Below are positions 9,084 to 17,413 of a DNA stretch of 17,413 bases, in pieces. Every line of letters starts with the position of its first letter. Position 1 is the first letter of the stretch. Source of the stretch: Isohypsibius dastychi (Eukaryota > Tardigrada > Eutardigrada > Parachela > Isohypsibiidae); assembly GCA_034696485.1 (NCBI GenBank), contig JAQIWT010000596.1, forward strand, positions 1-17,413, given 5' to 3'. The notes under the pieces are model-generated. The model was not told the DNA's origin and did no database searches. It saw only the letters and a list, made by a program, of their open reading frames with translations. The translations under genes were made by a program, and so were the position numbers.

Positions 9084-9571
9084 ATTTCCAAACTTCCACC
9101 AGGAAGGAAAAGGAAGAATCGCCAGATGCAAAATTGCTACATGTCCTGTTTCCCGGTTCGGAATACCGTTCTCCGTAGCAAGGGTATTAAGGTTGAATCG
9201 AGAGTGCGAAGGAAGCAGGTATTAAACTCGGAAGAACACAGCGAGTTCTGACAATGACAAACAGTTCAGGAAAAAAAATAACATGGACAAAACATCAAAA
9301 CCGGCGCGAAATCAGACAGGATTGTATACTCAACAAAGTAGACCTTGTTGTCTGAAGCCATACGGAATGTCGACACATTTGGTTCTCGATGCCCATTGCA
9401 CCCGGATACGATTTACTGAGCTATTCCTTTGCCCCTCTGCGTACACAGGCGTTAGATTAGAACTTACCCCCCCCCCCCACCACCTGGAGCATACCACATC
9501 ACATGCCCATCAAAACCAAAACAACTCGCTAGCATTTATTCCGATTTTGGTTTTATAATTCGACACAGAAA
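9084..9571. promoter_or_regulatory. Shared divergent promoter region, EHD-like GTPase / MRPL30
   Basis: The 488 nt between the two start codons contain a run of 12 C (9467-9478) followed by CA-rich sequence (ACCACCTGG, then CATCACATGCCCATC). No TATA box is obvious. The remaining open frames here look random. Both 5' UTRs should lie in this interval. Confidence 0.5.
9467..9478. repeat. Poly-C tract (12 C)
   Basis: A run of 12 C about 94 nt upstream of the MRPL30 ATG in the GTPase/MRPL30 promoter interval. Confidence 0.8.
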
Positions 9572-10477
9572 ATGGTTCTTCCTAGTTTGACTTCGACACT
9601 CCTAAAGCCCCAACTTGTATCAGCAATATGTTGCAGATCATACTATCTTCAAAAGGGGCAAAGAGGTAAAATATCCCCCGGATATTCACCGGTTTTGAGA
9701 TGGACAAATGTCGTCGGCCAGGAAGCTTTTGATCGTGTTTTCCCAAAAGTCATGAAGGTGTCCCGCGAAAGATTTCCGCAACGGAATATCAAGCAGAATC
9801 TCATGAAAGAACCCGAGGGCGAACAAACAACTGAGCTTGAACCCGTGCAGTTCGCGGATGTTCCTGAATTTGCGAGGTTGGTTCCATTTTCGCTTTTTAA
9901 GAATATTTGCCGCATTTTCTAAATATTTTTGAAATAAAACATGGACTCGCCCTATTCGCTCTTAACGGCCAGCGCTTTCTTTTTATTTAGGTACGCTGAG
10001 TTCAAAAAATCCGACTTGGAATTCACGCCATCGAAGTTACACGTTGTGTGGAGGACCAAATGTCTATCAGGACGTCCGAAATTCGAAAAGGATATAATCT
10101 GTCAATTAAAACTCAATACTCCCAAGGACGTCATGACAGTATTGAAAAACACTCCTGATATCAACTGGAAATTGTGGCAGGTTAAGCATCTCATCCGGAT
10201 TATGCCGTTGACATTTCCGGAAGGAATCCCAGATGAATCTGAATACAAGGGGCTTTTACTGAAAAGAACGGGGGAGTTGGTCAGGTATAAACTGGCGCGA
10301 GACAATTACGAACGTCGTAGAGGAAGACCGGAAATGGAAAAGTATGTCCTTTTGAGAGAAGAAAAGGAATTCGGTATGAGGAAAAGATATTTCTGGGGAA
10401 CTCTTGATGGAACTCTACTCAATACTTTGGAAACCCCATGGAGCGGCGTCAATGGAGAATCATGGGAGCCTTCATAA
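9572..10477 (+). CDS. MRPL30: Mitochondrial large ribosomal subunit protein uL30m
   Basis: Two exons (9572-9876, 9991-10477) joined over a 114-nt intron give 263 residues. The uL30-like core is clear: SKLHVVWRTKCLSGRPKFEKDII (about 116-138; human [23 protein letters not shown]) and WQVKHLIRIMPLTFPEGIP (human VVKHLIRIKPLKLPQGLP), then KRTGELV. In the family it is a structural protein of the mitochondrial 39S subunit. It is longer than the 161-residue human protein because of a roughly 100-residue N-terminal region, presumably including the targeting peptide (basic, Ser/Leu-rich start), and a charged C-terminal extension. Part of the N-terminal region may be real lineage-specific sequence. It is head-to-head with the GTPase gene and tail-to-tail with GatA, whose stop lies 127 nt away. 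Confidence 0.93.
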
Positions 10478-10579
10478 TATCGCTTTCCCCGTTTTCCATG
10501 AATATAAAGACTAAAATCTTTCCGTTTGCTATTTCGCGCTGTTTGCTAAAAGACAACGTTGAACCTAATGGCAGAATTC

Positions 10580-10585
10580 AATAAA
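10580..10585 (+). terminator. Poly(A) signal of MRPL30
   Basis: AATAAA lies 103 nt after the MRPL30 stop and only 18 nt before the end of the opposing GatA coding region. Cleavage 10-30 nt downstream would place the MRPL30 3' end at or inside the GatA coding sequence. Confidence 0.65.
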
Positions 10586-10603
10586 TACGAATCCTTCATC
10601 ACT

Positions 10604-12287
10604 TTAATGGTCCTCATCCACACTGTAAAATTTAAAGATATTCTGAAGAAACTCGGCACTTTGCAACAAAAACAAATCGCTTCGAAACGGCGCAATTAAC
10701 TGCAAACCAAACGGAAGTCCGTTTCTGGAGAAACGAATCGGCACAGATATTGCCGGAAGGCCAGCCAGTGATGCTCCCACTGTGAATAGATCTTGGACTT
10801 CCTGTTGTGTCCGGTTATCCAAACTGGTAAATTCTTTAAAAGTCGGTGCATCTGATAAGGTCACCGGAGTAAGAATCAAATCCACTTGTCCGCCAAAGAC
10901 GGCTTGGAAATCCTCCCAGATCAACCTCCTCACTTGTGCTGCTTTGACGAAAAATTCGTCACAGTTCGACCTGAGGAGAAAATAGTTGCCGGCTAGAATT
11001 CGTCCTCGAACAACCTGGAATCAACCGCGATGTACAATCACGAAAATGGAGGAAATTCAAAAAAATTCACCTCGTTGAAGCCCTCATGTCGAGAAGCGGC
11101 ATAAAGCTGATTTGTGCTGGAGGATTTCTCACTTCGATGCCCGAATTCGATCCCGTCAAAACGGGCCATATTTGAGGCAACATCACAAGCGCAAAGAACC
11201 GAATAACAAGCGTTCCCATATTCCGTATGCGGGAGAGATATTTCGCGTATATTAGCCCCACGTTTCTGCAATTCTTCGGCAGCTTCCATCCAACATTTAC
11301 GCATTTCTGGATCGAGTTCCGGTACATTGTATTCCTTTGGTATGCCAATACTGCAAACAAATATCCTCAAAATACACACTTGCATTCCGTTTTTTTCAGC
11401 TACGTTAACTGCACTGGCGCTCGTAGGAACTTCCTGTTAGGACATATTTCAACTCACATATTTACCGAAGCTTTGCTGGATCGAACAGCGTGTCCCCAAC
11501 AGTGTTGTCTTGAAAAGTTGTTGAATCCTTCGAATCATACCCCGAGATGATTTCGTAGATAATTCGCGCATCCTCGACCAATCGAGTAAAGATCGAGGGG
11601 ACATCAGTGGAGTTCAAGAGAGGGATTAATCCGTGCCGGGACACAGCTCCGTATGAAGGCTTGAAACCGACAATGCCACAATAGCTCGCTGGATTGCGAA
11701 CTGAACCTCCGGTGTCGGATCCAAGTGCAAACTGAACAGTACCGGAAGCAACTGCGACCGCACTTCCGCCTGAGCTGCCACCTATTGATCGAAACAAATC
11801 CGTATATTAGAATACAAAAACAAATTTCTTGGGAGGTGCAAGTGCAAACATTTCGAGACAAGATTTGCCTACCAGCTATACGATCAGGAAATCCGAATGG
11901 ATTCCTCACTGCACCGAAAATCGAGTCAGTCGATCCAGATCCCATAGCGAATTCGTCCAAGTTTGATTTCCCTGTAAGAACTGCTCCCGCGTCCAAAAGT
12001 CGCTGCACCACGGTGGCATTATAAGATGGGATGAAATCCATGAGCATTTTCGATCCACATGTAGTTCGCAAATCTTTCACGCAAAAATTATCTTTGACCA
12101 CGAATGGAATTCCCGTCAGTGGTTTATCCCTCGAAGCATCCGCGATTTTCTCGAATTTGATGCAGTTTGTGATGATCGCGTTGAAAGGTTTGCAAGTAGC
12201 TTCGTCGACGAAATGACTGGCTGGAAGTTGCTGCTCCGATACCAAACGATTAATCCTAGCTATCGTGCTTGCCACCGGACGCCGCAT
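10604..12287 (-). CDS. QRSL1: Mitochondrial glutamyl-tRNA(Gln) amidotransferase subunit A (GatA)
   Basis: Four exons (11873-12287, 11466-11781, 11071-11350, 10604-11014) splice in frame to 473 residues; human QRSL1 is 528. The amidase signature and catalytic Ser-cisSer-Lys triad are present: Lys65 (VVKDNF), Ser141 (GGSSGGS) and Ser165 (GSDTGGS), with the family spacing of 24 between the serines. Other matches are [61 protein letters not shown] and [16 protein letters not shown]. In mitochondria GatA hydrolyses glutamine, and the GatCAB complex uses the ammonia to convert Glu-tRNA(Gln) to Gln-tRNA(Gln). The first Met is fixed by an in-frame TGA 9 nt upstream. The N-terminus is shorter than in human and no strong presequence is evident. 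An intron at 11782-11872 falls inside the GGSSGGS motif. It is divergent with ABHD11. Confidence 0.96.
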
Positions 12288-12604
12288 CTTCGGCTTTCAC
12301 TGCTGCGGTAGTTCCAAGCAGACTTCGAAGCACAACACTGCGGCCTTCTAGGATCAATGAAGATGCAGTCATAAATTCGCAGAGCGAATGAGCATACACA
12401 AGAACATGCACAGCGAAATAAAAAGAATGAAGATGAAATAATTCTCCAGAAACAACAACAAACAGCGGCGCATGTTCCAGCATCAACCCCCAACACCTCC
12501 CCCCCCCCTTTTATAAGGGACGAAGGCAGAGGTTTGAGGTTTGTTTTAGTTTAGGAATGTTTTGTTGTGGATTTGATGTCAGTTCTGTAGGAGCGCAGTG
12601 ATCG
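12288..12604. promoter_or_regulatory. Shared divergent promoter region, GatA / ABHD11
   Basis: The 317 nt between the start codons contain a CAA repeat (12450-12461), a run of 10 C (12499-12508) and, directly after it, TTTTATAAGG (12509-12518). This TATA-like element lies about 87 nt before the ABHD11 ATG. Open minus-strand frames across this interval end inside GatA in another frame and look spurious. Confidence 0.55.
12499..12508. repeat. Poly-C tract (10 C)
   Basis: A run of 10 C directly before the TATA-like TTTTATAAGG in the GatA/ABHD11 promoter interval, about 97 nt upstream of the ABHD11 ATG. Confidence 0.8.
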
Positions 12605-13868
12605 ATGATGTTGAAGATGTCTCGGATATGTTTTTCAGTTGTTGGAAACCATCCGGTTGCAAATATTCCAGGGAATCGTTTGCTTCTACATGGATTCGGA
12701 CGGTGGAGGAGCACGTAAGTTTTAATCGTGATATTAAAATCTGTAGTTCCGTATCTTCTGTTCGAATTGCTTCAATTCAAATTTTCCATTTCGCAACGCT
12801 TTGGTAATTTTCAAGGTCACCAAGGTTATCTTTCATGGAATTTGATCCCGTCAAACAGCCGACAGCTCCTATAGCAAAATCTCCTATTGTTATTCTTCAT
12901 GGGCTATTTGGAAGCAAGACCAACTGGCAATCCATCGCGAAAATACTGAGCAACCGTATCGGACAGAGAGTGATAACTGTCGATGCAAGAAATCATGGAG
13001 ATAGTCCACATGATCCAGATCACTCCTATGAGAGTATGGTGGAAGATGTTGAGGGGCTAATGGATGATCTCGGGATTCCGAAAACCGTTTTAATCGGACA
13101 CAGCATGGTGCGCCAGGAAGAAGGGTCAATTTGTCTTACTTAGCAATCGTCTTTCTTAGGGAGGAAAAACTGCGATGTGTTTTGCTTTGCAAAAAGTTAG
13201 TTTTTGACCTTTTTTTCCCGGGGGCTTTTGTAAATTCTAATTTGTAGCCTGCGCGTTTGGAATCTTTGATCGTCGTTGACTCTGCTCCTTCCGACAGCCC
13301 CGGCATAAAGAATTTCCGTACAATGGTTGAAGCCATGAAGAATTTCGATACGACCGTGCAGGAAAAGCTTCCACAACAACGAGGAAGGGCAATGAAAGAA
13401 TTCGAGGAATCCATGCCGGTAAACATTTGTTCGAGTGACCTTTGGACATTTTGTCTCACGTTAATTGTTTCCAGGAGTTGATGGTTCGGCAATTTATCTT
13501 GACAAATCTCGTTGAGCGAGACGGAAAAGTCGCTTGGCGTGTCAATCTGTCTGCCATAGAGAATCACATGGAAGACATCCTCGGATTTCCCGTTTTTCAT
13601 AACTTTTTCGGATTACCTGTGTTATTTATCGCCGGGGGAAAATCGAATTACATAACGGAAGCAGAGATTCCAGAAATCAAGAGATTATTTCCCAAGGCGG
13701 AGATCTGCACGATTGAGAATGCCGGGCATTGGGTAATAATTCACGCACTTGCCACCGGAAACTTGTATTTCAACGGAATAATCGTTTTCACTTCAGGTGC
13801 ATTCGGAGAAGCCACAGGAAGTTATAGACTGTATAATAGATTTTCTGACAAAAAAGGAGGACCAGTGA
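12605..13868 (+). CDS. ABHD11: Alpha/beta hydrolase domain protein 11 (mitochondrial hydrolase)
   Basis: Six exons (12605-12714, 12816-13107, 13160-13195, 13248-13418, 13475-13732, 13797-13868) splice in frame to 312 residues; human is 315. The basic, hydrophobic N-terminus (MMLKMSRICF...) looks like a mitochondrial targeting peptide. Family blocks: LHGLFGSKTNW (oxyanion region, about 64-74), VITVDARNHGDSPH, the nucleophile elbow GHSMGG with Ser133, RQFILTNLVERDGK and NAGHW with the catalytic His288. In the family ABHD11 is a mitochondrial matrix serine hydrolase that associates with the 2-oxoglutarate dehydrogenase complex and protects its lipoylation. The intron at 13108-13159 splits the elbow between GHSM and GG. 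One exon is only 36 nt. The poly(A) signal is at 14087-14092. An alternative start at Met 12835 would drop the targeting peptide. Confidence 0.94.
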
Positions 13869-14108
13869 TCTGTCTTTCACTATCTTTCCACATGTGGTTA
13901 CCCTGGTACGTAAAAGAGCTCCAAAAGTCGCGTTGTCGGATTAAAACCTCGACGCTCAAAATGGGAAAGTTGTACTTCTCGTTACGGTAAATTTACTTCA
14001 CAGGGATTGGCACGAATATAAAACTAGAATCAACAAGTCATGGTAAAAAAAGATGAGCATTCTGTTCTGGAGTATCCATTAACAATAATAAATCTCTTAA
14101 AACAGAAA
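13869..14108. other. Tail-to-tail 3' UTR region between ABHD11 and ERMP1
   Basis: These 240 nt separate the two stop codons. They contain the ABHD11 poly(A) signal, very near the end of the ERMP1 coding region. I see no exact AATAAA for ERMP1 on the minus strand here; if its 3' UTR runs further it would be antisense to the last ABHD11 exons. Confidence 0.5.
14087..14092 (+). terminator. Poly(A) signal of ABHD11
   Basis: AATAAA lies 218 nt after the ABHD11 stop and 16 nt before the ERMP1 stop codon on the other strand, so the two transcripts probably overlap slightly at their 3' ends. Confidence 0.6.
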
Positions 14109-17100
14109 CTAGAAAACATAGGCGTAAACGGAACTTGTCCATCTAATAACCGCAACCCAATCAGGCAGTTCTTTCATCATCCGGTCGAGTAAATCACTTC
14201 CTCTGGTCAACAGATGATTAACAACCGTGATGTGAATTACTGGTTCCGGGTACTTAATCTGATTCGGGATTGAACACTAAAACGAAAAACTTGCTAATTT
14301 AACGAAATCATAAGAAACTGCGATAACTCACATTCAGATTGAGCCAGAAAACTTTCTTGAACATGGAAGATTTAGCATCGTAGCCGGACACAAGAAATAT
14401 AAAATATGTCGAGCGAGTATCCCATTTCGGACCCTCCATCGGTTCAGCTTCCGTTAAATTCCAGCTCAACAAAATGCAGTTTTTGGCAGGCGAAATGAAG
14501 ATATTGCTATGGTCCACAACTAAAACCCAGAACTTGACCGATCTTGCGGATGCAATCCCAAGCAGCAACTTACGGTCAACTTCGAACATCAATCTCCGGG
14601 TTCCTTCAGGCACAGTTTCATCCGATAATTTCCTGAGCACTGGATAATCTTTTATCGGTGGCTTTTCGTCAGTGGGAACGAATACATGATGGCTGGAAAA
14701 GAAATACATGGGTGACCTTTTGGCAAATAGTCCTGGCTGATAAGAATTTTTACCGAAGAACTTCCATCATTGGGTAGATGAAAGGCAGTCCATTATAAAG
14801 CAGCGAAGAGTTCGGTGGCACAAAATGGGATGTGTTGAGTATTCCTTCCAGAGGATGCACACCGTGATAGTCCAATGGAACCACCCAGAGACCGTGCTGA
14901 TCGGTTTCAATTTTACCGTCAAGGGTAAACACTTTTCTGCTCGTATGCTGTAGAGAAAAAAGCAGCGTCAGATAATTTAAATCATTTCGGAAATTTTTCT
15001 AGCGTTTTAGAAATTAATGCCAAAATCATTCTGCTTTATAAACAAACCTGCAAAACAAGCCGCTTGGGTGCGATTTTTCCAGGAGGTGAACTGTACGGGA
15101 AGCCATATGACGTGAATAACATCAGAGCCACAGCTGTCAAAAATGCCCCGACGAGAACTTTGAAGATGACTTCGGTAACCCGTCGATCTGTCCTCTGGAT
15201 CAAACTGGCCTGGAACGAAAATCTATCAACAAGTGCCACCAAAACAGTTCAAACTAATTACATAGTAACTGGCAATACATGAGCTTATAAATCCAACCCA
15301 AATACCCAAAGCCATGTCAGGATTAAGTTGAGATCCGGTCCGGCCAAAAATGGGAATGAACACTTCCAATGTGGCCATAGCGATGTAGAGAATACTGACA
15401 GTCGAGAGAACGACGGAAACGATATGCACAGTGAAGAAAGCGCTGGAGTCTAATTAGAAAACAACAACCGTTATCCAGATTGCCGACATCCTGAGCCATT
15501 GGAAACATACCTTGTCTGGTCAGCGGCTGTAGAGTCAGTAGAACAAACCTGGTGGGGATAGGACCCGCCACCATGAACAACACAGCAAATGCGGAATTCA
15601 GTCCCAAAACCGTCATGAGAATCAATGCGGCTATCCATATCAGCCCTGGAAAGATAGATTGTTCATCTCGTTTCACCCGATTAGGAGAACATCAACTAAC
15701 CGACAAAATTGTAGGTGAAGACTTCCTTGCTGCTATTTGGCACGGCAACCTAGAAAACCGATCCAATTTAGAGCGAAACAGTGGTATTTTTATCGATTAA
15801 AATGACTGGTTTGAAATTGCTGGTTACTGAAGAACAGAAGAAATGGTTAAAAACAAAATCTTACCATAAGACTGCTTGTTGAATGTATCTGGTGGATCTT
15901 GAAGACCGTCGCAACTGCGGGACAAACGTAGAGAAATATTGCAAGCGACGGCTTTGCATACCACGAAAGAGGTGAAATCAAGCCGAGTATGACTCCAACG
16001 GAAGCCGTGACAATAACCGGCATCACGAAAGACGCGATCACCGTTCCAGCAATGCTAAAAGACAACCTCCAAACGGGTAACACAGTCAGCCCCAGATCTA
16101 CCAAAAGAAACGGAATAAGAATACCGCGCATGGGTGAAAAAAAACAGGGAATCACCTCTCATATTATCAACTTCTCTGCGTACATCCAGATAAATGGCAA
16201 GAAACGCGGCAATTGAGAAGAAATAATTGACAATTGTCCCCGTGTTATGCGAGTACATGACGAATCCCAGACCAAGACAATCAAAGTAGACTGTGCTATC
16301 CGATTTGCATTCATGGCAAATATCTATAAAATGTAATAAGAAATCAGAAAATAAATTCAAAAAAGATTTAAGGACAGAATTATGCTAACCCAGTTCAAAC
16401 AACTCCGGAGAGGTCACCACAGCATAGATAAGTGCAATGAGGTTTTCACCAGCTCGTTGAAGAGTTCCCCGTTTAATCTGGCTGACCTCGTCGTAATGGG
16501 TATGATAAACATAGCCGTTTTCCACGTAAGCAATATCAACTCCTAGACGAAACAAGGAATTCGCGTGATAACAGTGACAGTGATGGTCTTATTGAACGAA
16601 CCTGGAAGATGGCCATGATCGCGAAATATTCGAAAATCCGTGTCGCTAGGAATAATTCCACTTTGGAAAATCTCCTCCCCCAGAGAATTTCCACATGGAT
16701 ATGGAACCTTTGAATAAGCCCGGACAAGCCAGGGATGTTTGGGACCTGAAAAACACGGCTCTTCAGCTTCACCATCGTTGACAAACTATTACAACTATTT
16801 AATCCAGTCTTCTTTTAGTATTTTCAAAGAAATTTATTCTCATAGATGCTGTATCAAAACGTACCGGCTTGGAACAGGGCATCTCTTCCACCACTTCCGG
16901 CGGCTTCTAAATTTATAAAAGCTGCTATCGATTTCGCCCATGGATGCTGCGTGATGAATCCATGGCTGGCCTGTAAACTCACAGTTTTCGCATTTACAAC
17001 CACTTAAAGTCGACAAACATAACTTACCTGTAAGATGCTTTCCTCAGCCCCATTAAACATAAAAAGCACGTAGCATGGCAGGAGTCCACGCTGAGACAGG

Positions 17101-17413
17101 ATCGTTATGGTTTCCAACATAACAACACACTGCGATAGGTCATCACTTGCGCCATCAACTCCAATGGCAGAATCAAAATGACAGTTGACCAGCAGCGTAA
17201 CATTCGTCTCTGGATAAACCGGCCCAATCCGAACAAGTGCATTGTGGACATTCCGGTACACGTTGTTAAATCCTAATAAAGATTTTGGTTAAGTATTTAC
17301 AATTTAAATCGCTGTCATAACTAACCTCCAAGAAATTTGAGCTGGAACGAGCCGGAAACAACTTGGTGGTCAATTTCAATTTGAACAGTCGGGCTAGCCT
17401 TTTTCCGGATTGC
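14109..17413 (-). CDS. ERMP1: Endoplasmic reticulum metallopeptidase 1 (M28 family), N-terminus outside window
   Basis: Fourteen exons are seen (17326-17413 partial, 17028-17272, 16865-16970, 16602-16745, 16390-16542, 16156-16323, 15865-16097, 15701-15749, 15511-15645, 15262-15449, 15048-15209, 14754-14947, 14332-14692, 14109-14258). They give 791 residues of a protein that is 904 in human. All M28 zinc-peptidase residues are visible: His and Asp in NCHFDS, Asp in GASDD, the Glu pair in NGAEE, Glu in NLEAAG and His in YHTHYD. Strong family matches include [11 protein letters not shown] and [14 protein letters not shown]. About seven or eight hydrophobic segments follow (16200-15100), then a luminal-type C-terminal domain ending [10 protein letters not shown]. 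In the family this is an ER multi-pass enzyme with an N-terminal catalytic domain; substrates are poorly defined. All introns are 52-119 nt. The missing part should be the cytosolic N-terminus and first membrane segment. Confidence 0.95.

Noticed and set aside
10087-10096. A second ATATCCTTTT motif, on the minus strand
   Set aside because: It lies antisense within an MRPL30 coding exon, with no gene on that strand. It shows how readily such a motif arises by chance.
12256-12496. Two minus-strand frames upstream of GatA as an N-terminal extension or separate small gene
   Set aside because: They are in frames other than GatA, run through the divergent promoter, and an in-frame TGA precedes the GatA Met. 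No similarity is recognised.
13136-13600. A 154-codon minus-strand frame
   Set aside because: It is antisense to ABHD11 exons 4 and 5, which match the family exactly on the plus strand.
1-17413. Bacterial-type systems (operons, CRISPR arrays, insertion sequences, defence islands) and tRNA or rRNA genes
   Set aside because: All genes have spliceosomal introns and animal nuclear homologues. No direct-repeat array, terminal inverted repeats, transposase frame or cloverleaf-like sequence was seen.

Overview
This window is a compact, intron-rich animal nuclear genome segment. There is no bacterial or viral content. I could reconstruct eight genes exon by exon, plus one unidentified 3' fragment. 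Forty-six GT-AG introns are inferred in coding regions. Most are only about 51-80 nt; the longest is 383 nt. Small introns, tight packing, many G/C homopolymer runs and a minor-spliceosome protein suggest a small-genome invertebrate. A crustacean such as a water flea is my guess, not something shown here. The minor-spliceosome gene argues against lineages that lost U12 splicing, such as Caenorhabditis.

Layout: (1) 1-265, + strand, 3' end of an unidentified gene. (2) 387-1679, minus, eIF3j, a translation initiation factor. (3) 1922-3468, plus, SNRNP48 (U11/U12-48K), the protein that reads U12-type 5' splice sites. (4) 3949-4320, minus, a 76-aa cAMP-dependent protein kinase inhibitor (PKI). (5) 4357-6273, about 1.9 kb with no gene I can support. 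(6) 6274-9083, minus, an EHD/dynamin-type GTPase with two C-terminal membrane segments. (7) 9572-10477, plus, mitochondrial ribosomal protein uL30m. (8) 10604-12287, minus, mitochondrial GatA (QRSL1). (9) 12605-13868, plus, ABHD11, a mitochondrial alpha/beta hydrolase. (10) 14109-17413, minus, most of ERMP1, an ER-membrane M28 metallopeptidase whose N-terminus lies beyond the window.

Genes alternate strands. Three head-to-head pairs (eIF3j/SNRNP48, GTPase/MRPL30, GatA/ABHD11) share short intergenic promoters, each holding a run of 7-12 G or C. The intervening pairs are tail-to-tail with close 3' ends. MRPL30, GatA and ABHD11 form a block of three genes for mitochondrial proteins.

Most notable points: a candidate self-regulatory U11-binding element in SNRNP48 intron 3 (a decoy 3' splice site followed 48 nt later by a perfect U12-type 5' splice-site motif); the little-studied membrane-anchored EHD-like GTPase; and the shared G/C-run layout of the divergent promoters. 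All gene models come from reading frames, splice signals and remembered family sequences; no search or RNA data were available.
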